40,703 nt of DNA from the NCBI GenBank assembly GCA_027452265.1, contig DAIDGR010000050.1:1-40703 (forward strand). Direction: 5' to 3'. Source of the DNA: Caulobacteraceae bacterium (GTDB lineage: Bacteria; Pseudomonadota; Alphaproteobacteria; Caulobacterales; Caulobacteraceae). The notes under the pieces are model-generated. The model made no database searches. It was not told the DNA's origin and worked only from the letters and a program-made list of their open reading frames with translations. Numbering within the stretch: the stretch's first letter is position 1; the number at the start of each line of letters is the position of its first letter. The position numbers and the translations under genes are program-made. Shown one piece after another: positions 7,266-14,289 of this stretch.

Positions 7266-8199
7266 GGAGCGCCGACGCCAGGGGAGCGAAGGCGTCATCC
7301 GGTCCGGTCCAGGCGACGCGATCGGGATGCAACAGATGGGCCAGGAGCGCGACGCCCTCCACGACGCGCGGGCCGGGGCGGGCGAAATAGGCGTTCGCGT
7401 CGACGGCGAAGACGAGGCCCTGGCGCACGGCGGGAAGGCGGCTCCAGCCCGGGCGCGCGGCAAGCGCCGCCGCTTCGATCTTGGCGCGCTCCAGATCAAG
7501 GCCGCAGGGAGAGACGATCAGGACCTCGGGCGCCGCCTCAAGCACGGCGTCCCAGGCGATGCGCACCGAATCGCGTCCCGGCCGGCCCAAGGGGTCCTCG
7601 CCTCCGGCCAGGCGGACCATTTCTGGAACCCAGTGCCCGGCGCCATAGACCGGATCGACCCATTCGAGGAAGACCACCCGGCGCCGCGGCGCGCCGGCGA
7701 GCCGCGCGGCGATATCCGCGATCTTGCCTTGCATCCCTGCGATCAGGGTCTCCGCCTGGGCCTCACGGTCCGTCGCCTCGGCCACGGCGCGCAGATTGTC
7801 GAAGATGTCTTGGATGGAGCTGGGGCTCAGCCAGAGGATGCGCGGGACCGGGTCCAGTCGCGTGGCGAGGGGCTCCAGCTCCAGGTTCGAAGGCGCGCAG
7901 ACCGCGCACAGGTTCTGGGTCAGGATCAGGTCCGGGCCGAGGCGTCGCAGCAGGGCTTCGTCGATGGCGTAGAGGCTGGAGCCGGACGCCAGTTGAGCGC
8001 TGACGGCCTCATCGATCTGCGCCTGGCCAAGCCCCTCAAGATCGAGCGTCGGACGGGTCAGGCGGGGCAGGGACCGGACGGCGTTGGGATAGTCGCACTC
8101 ATGGCTGACCGCCAGGACGCGGTCCCCGAGCCCGAGCGCAAAGGCCATCTCGGTGGCCGCCGGAAGCAGAGAGACAAGGCGCTGGGCGGGGATCGCCAC
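7258..8199 (-). CDS. BtuF-like ABC-type substrate-binding protein without signal peptide (putative cobalamin binding)
   Basis: 313 residues. RLVSLLPAATEMAFALGLGDRVLAVSHECDYP at the start, FLEWVDPVYGAGHWVPEM in the middle and PEVLIVSPCG later are typical of the helical-backbone class III binding-protein fold (BtuF/FhuD/FepB), closest in feel to the cobalamin-binding branch. Unusually, the fold begins at about residue 7 with no signal peptide or lipobox, so the protein looks cytoplasmic. A CAVC motif (Cys98, Cys101) and a HEC motif (33-35) could bind a metal or a corrinoid. No BtuC/BtuD-type permease or ATPase is adjacent; instead it follows a DUF6580 membrane protein by 15 bases and overlaps the L,D-transpeptidase gene. 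Ligand assignment is inference. Confidence 0.8.
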   Translation of the reverse strand: MAIPAQRLVSLLPAATEMAFALGLGDRVLAVSHECDYPNAVRSLPRLTRPTLDLEGLGQAQIDEAVSAQLASGSSLYAIDEALLRRLGPDLILTQNLCAVCAPSNLELEPLATRLDPVPRILWLSPSSIQDIFDNLRAVAEATDREAQAETLIAGMQGKIADIAARLAGAPRRRVVFLEWVDPVYGAGHWVPEMVRLAGGEDPLGRPGRDSVRIAWDAVLEAAPEVLIVSPCGLDLERAKIEAAALAARPGWSRLPAVRQGLVFAVDANAYFARPGPRVVEGVALLAHLLHPDRVAWTGPDDAFAPLASALHA

Positions 8200-8214
8200 G
8201 GCCGTCCCCGCGGC

Positions 8215-8748
8215 TCAGGCAGGTTGGGGCAGCGCGGCGGCCGGGCGCAGGACCGGGAAGCGACGCTCCAGCAGCGCGAAGCCGCCGAACAGCAGGACCG
8301 TGTAGAGCAGGTCCCCCTCCAAGGTCTGACGCAGGAAGGGCAGGGCGGCGGCGTAGCAGGCGGCGAGGCCCGCCAGGGTGCGCGGATAGAGGAGCCCCTC
8401 GGCCCAGACGCCAAAATTGGTGAGGACGAAGAACAGCAGCGAGCCCGCGAGGCTGGCCGCCAGAATCGGCCCCGGCGCGCGGCGCCCGCGCAGCCACAGG
8501 CCCAGCGCGGCCACCACAAGGAAGCTCGCATAGACGAACGCCATGCCGGGATAGAAACCAAGCACGAGGTCGCTGAGGGCCAGGGCCGCAAGCGGCGCCA
8601 GGAAGGCCAGGCGGCGATCCTCGAAGGTGGCGCCTCCGAACAGGGCCAGGGCCGCCACCGAGGTCAGATTCCAGGGATGCGGAATCAGGCGCGACGCAGC
8701 GGCGGCCAGGATCAGGCTCGCCAAGGTCAGGGCGCGCGGCTTGAACAT
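8215..8748 (-). CDS. DUF6580 family putative transport membrane protein
   Basis: 177 residues from the ATG at 8748, chosen over an upstream in-frame start because AGGGAG lies 6 bases before it. About five or six hydrophobic helices; conserved-looking pieces are ASRLIPHPWNLTSVAALALF near the N-terminus, ALSDLVLGFYPGM, and LTNFGVWAEG. This matches the DUF6580 group of putative transporters, which resemble substrate-capture (S) components of ECF-type uptake systems in size and layout. No ECF ATPase or T component is present. The BtuF-like gene downstream and PP-loop ATPase upstream make vitamin B12 or a precursor a reasonable candidate cargo (inference). Confidence 0.75.
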   Translation of the reverse strand: MFKPRALTLASLILAAAASRLIPHPWNLTSVAALALFGGATFEDRRLAFLAPLAALALSDLVLGFYPGMAFVYASFLVVAALGLWLRGRRAPGPILAASLAGSLLFFVLTNFGVWAEGLLYPRTLAGLAACYAAALPFLRQTLEGDLLYTVLLFGGFALLERRFPVLRPAAALPQPA

Positions 8749-8774
8749 GCTTGTCTCCCTCGCGGACACGATCC

Positions 8775-8792
8775 GGACGGCCTACGCCGTCC
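8775..8792 (-). other. perfect 7-bp hairpin between PP-loop and DUF6580 genes
   Basis: GGACGGC (8775-8781) and GCCGTCC (8786-8792) form a perfect stem with a CTAC loop, inside the 58-base gap between the PP-loop stop and the DUF6580 start. There is no T-run on the minus strand, so it may tune downstream expression or mRNA stability rather than terminate. The gap is far too short for a cobalamin riboswitch. Confidence 0.45.
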
Positions 8793-8806
8793 ATCACTGA
8801 AGCTCT

Positions 8807-9484
8807 TTAAGACTCCAGCGTCAGATCGCGAAACCAGAAACCGTCCCGGCATACCACGTCGCCCAGGCGGATGCCCACGGGGCGCGCGAATCCTGGACCG
8901 TCTTGCACGAAGCTGTGGAATTCGCCGTTCTCGCCGCAGGGATCGACCGTCGCCGGCAAATCGGCGCGAAGGGCGCCATCGAGCGTGCGTCCCAGAAAGG
9001 CCGGGTCGAGCCGGGCCGGATCCACGCAGACGATCACCGCCTTGAAGCCGAGGCGCAGGAAGCGCGCATAGACGGCCTCGGTATCCCGCTCCCAGACCGG
9101 ATAGAGGGCGCCAAGGCCGTGCCGGGTCACGAGCCGGTCGCGATAGGCGCGGATGTCGGCCAGGAACAAATCGCCAAAGGCGATCGCCTCGACTCCTTCC
9201 GCGCGGGCGCGGTCAAACAGCGCGCCCATGGCCGCCTCGTAGGCGGCGTTGGACGCCTTCGCCGGGATCAGGGCGGGCCAGAGCGGAAGTCCAAGGCGGT
9301 CCGCCTGAGCCTCCACCAGCTCCCGGCGCACCCCGTGCATGCTGATCCGGTGATGGTCGGCCGTCAGGGTCGTCGCCAGGGCGACGATCTCGATCCCGGG
9401 ATCGGCGCGGAGGGCGGCAAGCGCCAGGGCGCTGTCCTTGCCCCCGCTCCAGGAGAGGACGACGCGCCGCCGCGCGGCGCTCAC
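8807..9484 (-). CDS. Dph6-related PP-loop ATP pyrophosphatase (COG2102/PF01902)
   Basis: 225 residues. The PP-loop is SGGKDS (13-18), adenylating enzyme type (ATP to AMP + PPi). TLTADHHRISMHGVR, AFGDLFLADIRAYR and the late PCGENGEFHSFV segment match the diphthine-ammonia ligase family. Bacteria do not make diphthamide, so the substrate here must be something else; this bacterial branch has no firmly established role. The genomic company (DUF6580 and BtuF-like proteins) suggests a corrinoid-related amidation or activation, which is inference. The start is a GTG that lies inside a 14-base tandem repeat; the ribosome-binding site is weak (GGGG). Upstream on the same strand is CYP153, 52 bases away. 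Confidence 0.88.
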   Translation of the reverse strand: MSAARRRVVLSWSGGKDSALALAALRADPGIEIVALATTLTADHHRISMHGVRRELVEAQADRLGLPLWPALIPAKASNAAYEAAMGALFDRARAEGVEAIAFGDLFLADIRAYRDRLVTRHGLGALYPVWERDTEAVYARFLRLGFKAVIVCVDPARLDPAFLGRTLDGALRADLPATVDPCGENGEFHSFVQDGPGFARPVGIRLGDVVCRDGFWFRDLTLES

Positions 9485-9548
9485 GGGCCCCAGCTCACGG
9501 GCCCCAGCTCATGCGGCGCGGCTCACTGGGCGCGGCTCAGGGGGCCAA
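9479..9548 (-). repeat. 14-base tandem repeat spanning a gene junction
   Basis: Five consecutive 14-base units each starting GCTCA on the plus strand: 9479-9492 and 9493-9506 are identical (GCTCACGGGCCCCA), 9507-9520 is GCTCATGCGGCGCG, 9521-9534 is GCTCACTGGGCGCG, and 9535-9548 begins GCTCAGGGGGCC. Read on the minus strand, the first unit met contains the CYP153 stop (CTGAGC) and the last contains the PP-loop GTG start (GTGAGC); units between also carry ATGAGC or GTGAGC. Fourteen is not a multiple of three, so units are not in the same reading frame. Confidence 0.85.
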
Positions 9549-10817
9549 ACGGTGCGGAATTCGCACCATCAGCCGCTCATAGCCCTTGACGAAGATCGAG
9601 TGCGTGCGCTGGGGCTCCTCCAGCACCTCAATCACCGGGAAGCGCCTCAGGATCTCCTCCCAGATCAGGGTGAGTTGCAGCTCCGCCAGGCGGTTGCCGA
9701 CGCAGCGATGGACGCCAAAGCCGAAGGACAGATGCTGGCGCGGACGCGCCCGGCAGATGTCGTAGGCCTCGGGATCCGGGATCACCCGTTCATCGCGATT
9801 GCCCGAGACGTACCACATGACCACCCGGTCGCCCTCGCGGATCGTCTTTCCGCCCAGCTCCACGTCGCGCAAGGCGGTGCGGCGCATGTGCGCAAGCGGC
9901 GTCTGCCAACGGATCGTCTCACTGACCATGGACGGGATCAGGGACGGGTCCCGACGGAGCCGCTCATACTGATCGCCAAAGCGGTTCAGGGCGTAGATCG
10001 AGCTGGAGATCGTGTTGCGGGTCGTGTCGTTGCCGCCGATGATCAGCAGGCCGAGATTGCCGTGATATTCGTGGATGTCCATGTCGCGCGTGGCCTCGCC
10101 GTGGGCGAGCATGGAGACGAGATCAAATCGCGGCGCCGCCGCCGCCCGCTCCCGCCACAGGTCATCAAAGGCGGCGAAACAGATGTCGAGTTCGGCCCTC
10201 TTCTGATCCCAGCTCGTCACCGGCCCGTGTCCTGGCGCGTTGGTCATCACGTCCGACCAGTAGGTCAGCTTGCGCCGCTCCTCGAAGGGGAAGTCGAACA
10301 GGGTGGCCAGGGTCATGGCCGTGAGCTCCTTGGAGACCAGATCGACCCAGTCGAACGCCTCGCCCACCGGCAGGGCGTCGAGGATCGCCCCGGCGCGCTC
10401 ACGGATGATCGGCTCCATGCGTTGCAGATTGGCCGGCGCCACCACCGGGCTGACCGTCTTGCGTTGCACGTCGTGCCGCGGGGGATCCATGCTGATGAAG
10501 CTCTGGCGCACCGGCCGCTTGGCGGTGTCGGCGTCCTGTTCCTTGCTTGGGAGGGTGATCCCGTCGGCCGAAGAGAACACGTGATGATTGGTGTCCACGG
10601 CCATGATGTCGTCGTACCGGGTCACCGACCAGAAGGCGCTGTAATCCGCGCTCTCCGGCGAGAAATGGATCGGGTCCTCGTCCCTCAGCCGCTCGAAGAT
10701 CGGCCAGAACGCGTCGCGCGCAAACAGCTCTGGCTGGGCCGGGTTGAGGGCTTCGAGAGGCTGGGCGCGGACGTGCGCCCGCACCTCCTGTCCAAAGTCG
10801 ACGCTGCCGTCGCTCAT
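9537..10817 (-). CDS. Cytochrome P450, CYP153 family (terminal alkane / fatty-acid hydroxylase)
   Basis: 426 residues from the ATG at 10817 (AGGGAG 7 bases upstream); the open frame continues upstream only as a shadow of the methyltransferase. Strong family-specific stretches: FWSVTRYDDIMAVDTNHHVF, MDPPRHDVQRKTVSPVVAPA, LATLFDFPFEERRKLTYWSD, SETIRWQTPLAHMRRTAL, and the heme loop FGFGVHRCVGNRLAELQL with Cys about 372. The I-helix has the normal GGNDTT with Asp. These fit CYP153, soluble class I P450s that oxidise the terminal carbon of medium-chain alkanes and fatty acids. CYP153 genes often sit with a ferredoxin and reductase; none is seen here. The 146 bases upstream should hold the promoter, but no clear -35/-10 was recognised. 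Confidence 0.92.
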   Translation of the reverse strand: MSDGSVDFGQEVRAHVRAQPLEALNPAQPELFARDAFWPIFERLRDEDPIHFSPESADYSAFWSVTRYDDIMAVDTNHHVFSSADGITLPSKEQDADTAKRPVRQSFISMDPPRHDVQRKTVSPVVAPANLQRMEPIIRERAGAILDALPVGEAFDWVDLVSKELTAMTLATLFDFPFEERRKLTYWSDVMTNAPGHGPVTSWDQKRAELDICFAAFDDLWRERAAAAPRFDLVSMLAHGEATRDMDIHEYHGNLGLLIIGGNDTTRNTISSSIYALNRFGDQYERLRRDPSLIPSMVSETIRWQTPLAHMRRTALRDVELGGKTIREGDRVVMWYVSGNRDERVIPDPEAYDICRARPRQHLSFGFGVHRCVGNRLAELQLTLIWEEILRRFPVIEVLEEPQRTHSIFVKGYERLMVRIPHRLAP

Positions 10818-10963
10818 GGCGTTCTCCCTGACGATGGCGGGCGTCGTTCGTGCGTGCGGGCGCGCGCCTTGGGGGCATACGATCAAGTCCTGGCCGGCTG
10901 CGCAAGCCGCCTGCGGGCGGATCGGGGTCGTTTGACCAGGCGCCGGATGCGAGGCGACCTGGG

Positions 10964-12148
10964 TCAGGCGTCTTGCGCGGCGGCTGGCCGCGCCGGGGCC
11001 ACCGCATCGGCCGCCCGCAACAGCGGTTCGAACAAACGCCTCGCCAGATGCGCCACCACCGGGGCGGCGACGCCGTCGCCGGTGACATGCAAGGCCTCGC
11101 CCTCGCGCGCGGGCAGGCGGTAAGAATCGGGCAGGCCCATCAGCCGCGCGGTCTCCCGGGGCGTGAGGCGGCGCGCCTCCAGGCGTGGGCCTTCGACCTC
11201 GAGCAGGAGCTGGCGGCTGGATCCTCCGCCGGGCGTGCGCAGGCAGCCGGCCAGTCCGTCGAAACGCGCCTCGGCCCGCTGCAGCCGCTCGCCGTCGCCG
11301 CCCCGCCGCGTGCGCCTGAAGACCGCGCCGACCGTGCGCACCCCTTGCGCCTGGATCGCCGCCAGGCGGGCCCGCTGGATCGGCGACATCTGTCCGATCA
11401 GGCGTGAGGTCCGCGCTGGGCCAAGTCGCGCCCGCGCCAGGGCGGCTTCGTCCGTGTCGAGAATGTCGCTGAGCGCCAGCCCCCGGCCCGGCGGAGGGGC
11501 GAGACGCCACCAGAGATGGGCCTCGCGCAAGGCCTTGGGCAGGCCGTGCACGGCGCGGATCAGGGGCCGGGTGTGGAACGGTCCCTCCGGGGCGTCGGCC
11601 AGGAGATCGGCCGGGCGCGGCGCGTCGTCCCGCAGGCCGACCAGGAAGAGGCGAGGCCGCGACTGCGGGGTGAAGCGGCTGGCGTCGATCACCAGCGCCC
11701 CGACGGCGTATCCGGTCTCGGCAAAGGCCTCGATCAGCCGCGCGAAATCAGCTCCGCCATGTGAGGTCAGGGCGCCGCAGACATTTTCGAGCGCAATCAG
11801 GCGCGGCGCCCGTCGATCCTCCATGAGGTCCCGGATCAGCCGCCAGAAGCCGAATACCGTGCCGGAGCGCGCGCCCGCGAGCCCCCCGCCCAGACCCGCC
11901 AGGGACAGGTCCTGGCAGGGAAACGAGGCCCAGGCGAGGTCGGCGGCGCCCGGCAGATCGGCCGTCGTCAGGGCGGCGATGTCGCCCTCGATCAGGTCAG
12001 CGTCGCCGAAATTGGCGCGATAGGCGGCCGCCTTCTTGGGATCGATGTCATTGGCCAGGAGGCAGGTCCAGCCTGGCCCAAGGCCGATCCGCGCCATGCC
12101 GCCGCCGGCGAAGAATTCATAGGCGGTGCGCCGGGATCGGGCGGTCAT
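10964..12148 (-). CDS. DNA (cytosine-5) methyltransferase, apparently solitary
   Basis: 394 residues from the ATG at 12148 (a TTG three codons earlier is possible). Ordered C5 methyltransferase motifs: AdoMet motif I EFFAGGGMARIGLG (11-24), catalytic FPCQ with Cys78, ENV (121-123), QSRPR (162-166), then a variable target-recognition region (about 190-310) and the C-terminal motifs SSRQLLLEVEGPR, LTPRETARLMGLPDSY and GDGVAAPVVAHL. It transfers a methyl group to C5 of cytosine in an unknown recognition sequence. No endonuclease, specificity subunit or Vsr repair gene is adjacent, so it looks like an orphan regulatory or remnant methyltransferase. It is divergent from the HlyIII gene with a 78-base gap. 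Confidence 0.92.
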   Translation of the reverse strand: MTARSRRTAYEFFAGGGMARIGLGPGWTCLLANDIDPKKAAAYRANFGDADLIEGDIAALTTADLPGAADLAWASFPCQDLSLAGLGGGLAGARSGTVFGFWRLIRDLMEDRRAPRLIALENVCGALTSHGGADFARLIEAFAETGYAVGALVIDASRFTPQSRPRLFLVGLRDDAPRPADLLADAPEGPFHTRPLIRAVHGLPKALREAHLWWRLAPPPGRGLALSDILDTDEAALARARLGPARTSRLIGQMSPIQRARLAAIQAQGVRTVGAVFRRTRRGGDGERLQRAEARFDGLAGCLRTPGGGSSRQLLLEVEGPRLEARRLTPRETARLMGLPDSYRLPAREGEALHVTGDGVAAPVVAHLARRLFEPLLRAADAVAPARPAAAQDA

Positions 12149-12226
12149 GCCTGACAAAGCATCACGACTCGGCCCGCCCTGGCCAGAGCGCGGCCTGCCC
12201 GGGCGTCACGGCCATGGTCTCGCCGC

Positions 12227-12964
12227 ATGCCTCGGCGTAGGGTCGCGTCCCTCAACGCCGCTCTCGAGAGAGACAGACCCGTGCTCGCCAAGCTTGGCGC
12301 CCTGATGCCGCCGCAGCCCCATTATCCGCGCGCCGTCGAGCGGACGGCGGACGGCGTGGTGCATGCGATCGGTCTGGTGGGCGCGGCGCTGGGCGGGGGC
12401 CTCCTGCTGGGTCTGGCCTTTGGCGAGGACCGGCCCGGCATGGCCGTCGCCCTGGGGATCTACGCCGCCTCCCTGGTGCTGATGTTCGGCTGCTCGGCGG
12501 CCTATAATTTTTCCAGTGAGCGCGTGCGCCCCTGGCTACGGCGTCTGGATCACGCCGCCATCTTCATCATGATCGCCGGGTCATACACCCCGTTCACGGC
12601 CCTTCGCCTGCACGGTCTGTGGGCCGTCGGAATGACCGGCGCCGTCTGGACCCTGGCCCTGATCGCCGCGGTGGGCAAGCTGCTCGCCCCGGGGCTGGAT
12701 CGGAAGCTCTGGATCGGCCTCTATCTGGCCCTGGGCTGGATCGCCCTGTTCGCGTTCAAGCCGCTCTACGCCACCGTCTCCCTGGCGGCCCTGGCCCTTC
12801 TGCTGGCCGGGGGCCTCGTCTATTCGGCCGGGGTGATCGTCTATCTGAAGCGGACCCTGCCCTTTCGTCGCGCCATCTGGCACGGGTTCGTCCTGGCGGC
12901 CGCGGCGGCGCATTACGCCGCCATCCTGATGGGTGTGGTTCTGGCCGCTCCAGGCGCCGCATAA
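12227..12964 (+). CDS. Hemolysin III / PAQR family membrane protein
   Basis: 245 residues as drawn; a GTG at 12281 or ATG at 12305 would remove the basic N-terminal tail and are plausible. Seven hydrophobic helices. Family landmarks: ADGVVHAIGLVGA (41-53), LDHAAIFIMIAGSYTPF (107-123) and IWHGFVLAAAAAHY (217-230) with His219 and His229. The usual SxxxH zinc ligand in helix 2 reads SAAYN (90-94), so Asn replaces His; I believe this is seen in other alphaproteobacterial members. PAQR proteins are zinc-dependent membrane hydrolase-like proteins; bacterial members influence membrane lipid homeostasis. It precedes pqiA by 23 bases, consistent with one envelope-related operon. Confidence 0.88.
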   Translation: MPRRRVASLNAALERDRPVLAKLGALMPPQPHYPRAVERTADGVVHAIGLVGAALGGGLLLGLAFGEDRPGMAVALGIYAASLVLMFGCSAAYNFSSERVRPWLRRLDHAAIFIMIAGSYTPFTALRLHGLWAVGMTGAVWTLALIAAVGKLLAPGLDRKLWIGLYLALGWIALFAFKPLYATVSLAALALLLAGGLVYSAGVIVYLKRTLPFRRAIWHGFVLAAAAAHYAAILMGVVLAAPGAA

Positions 12965-12987
12965 GGCGTGGGCGAGGCGCGGCTCCC

Positions 12988-14289
12988 ATGACGGATCTGG
13001 CCCTCGACACGACCACGCGCGGCTGGGCGGGCGGCGAGATCGCCCGGGGCTGTCCGGACTGCGGCGAGATCAGTCTGGTCCCCCGCCATCCCGCGCCCGC
13101 CGCCACTCTGATCTGCCCGCGTTGTGATCGGGCCCTGGAGCGTTCTGGCGCCCGGGGCGTCGAGGCGGGCCTGGCGCTGAACGCCGCCGCGCTGATTCTT
13201 ATGGCCCCGGCCTGCCTGATGCCCCTGTTGAGCACCACGGCCCTGGGCGCCACGCGGGTCAGCCGCCTGATCGGCCTGACGGGCGTCATGTGGCGTGACC
13301 GCCAGCCCTGGCTCGGCCTGGCCCTGGGTCTCTTCCTGGTGGTCTTTCCGATCGTGCGTCTGGGTCTTCTGACCGCTGTCCTGGGGCGTCTGCGCCTCGC
13401 CCGGCTCGCGCCAGGGCGCAGCCCGCGGCGTTCCGCCCCGGCCTGGCTGGGCCCCGCCTTTCGGCTGGCGCAGGCTTTGGGGCCCTGGGCCATGGTCGAT
13501 GTGTTCCTGGTCGCCCTCATGATCGCCTACAGTCGCCTTGCGACCACGATCAGCGTGGGCCTGGGGGCCGGAGGCTACGCCCTGGCCGGGGTGGGACTTT
13601 TGATGCTGCTCGCACGGGCGGCGCTCGACCCGGCGGCGGTCTGGGAGGCCATCGCTCCGGCCGCCGATCCCGGGCGCCTGGGTCCCGGAGCCCTCGACTG
13701 CGACGCCTGTGGCGAGGTGCAGGTCCCATCCCGGCCAGGCGCGGCGTGTGTGCGTTGCGGCGCACATCTGCATCGGCGGCGCCCGGCGGCCCTGCGCCGC
13801 GCCGCCGCGCTCAGCCTGGCCGGCCTCCTGCTCTATATCCCGGCGAATCTCTATCCCATCGCGACCTTGCCGATCGGACTCACGCCCACGCGCTACACCA
13901 TCCTGCAAGGCGTGAAGGATCTGATGACCGCGGGGTTTGATGGGCTTGCCCTGATCGTCTTCACCGCAAGCTTTCTGATCCCCTGCGGCAAGCTTCTGGG
14001 GTTGGGCTGGTGCACGGTTTCGGTCCTGACGCGCTCGCGATTCGCGCTCAAGTCCCGGTCGCGCCTGTACACGGCGATTGACGAGATCGGCCGCTGGTCG
14101 ATGATCGACCCCTTTGTGATCGGCGCCTTTGTCCCGGTGATGCAATACAATGATTTCATCTATGGCCGCGCCGAGCCCGCCGCGACGGCCTTCACCGCGG
14201 TGGTGGTGACGACCATGCTGGCCGCCCGCCTGTTCGACCCTCGGCGGATGTGGGACGCCGCCGGCCGGGTCCGGGAGACCAAGGCGTGA
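12988..14289 (+). CDS. pqiA: PqiA-like paraquat-inducible membrane protein A
   Basis: 433 residues built as two homologous halves. Each half starts with a zinc-ribbon (CPDC 22-25 with CPRC 43-46; CDAC with CVRC in the second half, about residues 235-256) followed by four or so membrane helices. The second half has the typical LYIPANLYPI, PCGKLLGLGWCTVS and IGRWSMIDPFVIG stretches. PqiA is the inner-membrane partner of the MCE protein PqiB in a system thought to move lipids across the periplasm. ATG start; the TGA stop overlaps the pqiB GTG (GTGA). The residue order and operon make the assignment firm. Confidence 0.92.
   Translation: MTDLALDTTTRGWAGGEIARGCPDCGEISLVPRHPAPAATLICPRCDRALERSGARGVEAGLALNAAALILMAPACLMPLLSTTALGATRVSRLIGLTGVMWRDRQPWLGLALGLFLVVFPIVRLGLLTAVLGRLRLARLAPGRSPRRSAPAWLGPAFRLAQALGPWAMVDVFLVALMIAYSRLATTISVGLGAGGYALAGVGLLMLLARAALDPAAVWEAIAPAADPGRLGPGALDCDACGEVQVPSRPGAACVRCGAHLHRRRPAALRRAAALSLAGLLLYIPANLYPIATLPIGLTPTRYTILQGVKDLMTAGFDGLALIVFTASFLIPCGKLLGLGWCTVSVLTRSRFALKSRSRLYTAIDEIGRWSMIDPFVIGAFVPVMQYNDFIYGRAEPAATAFTAVVVTTMLAARLFDPRRMWDAAGRVRETKA

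Noticed and set aside
8749-8806. Possible cobalamin riboswitch before DUF6580
   Set aside because: The gap is only 58 bases and holds a single small hairpin; a cobalamin riboswitch needs well over 150 bases and a B12-box, which I could not find here or upstream of the PP-loop gene.
8800-8811. AAGCTCTTTAAG shared with the complementary strand at 19079-19090 near the TraB-like gene
   Set aside because: A 12-base match between two places in 40 kb is expected by chance, and the first copy overlaps a coding end; no other supporting sites.
6898-9045. 715-codon plus-strand frame opposite the L,D-transpeptidase, BtuF-like, DUF6580 and PP-loop genes
   Set aside because: It runs across four well-supported minus-strand genes and is low-complexity Arg/Gly/Gln-rich, a typical shadow.
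10964-12148. Restriction-modification system
   Set aside because: Only the methyltransferase is visible; neighbours are a P450 and a HlyIII protein, so no restriction partner can be supported.
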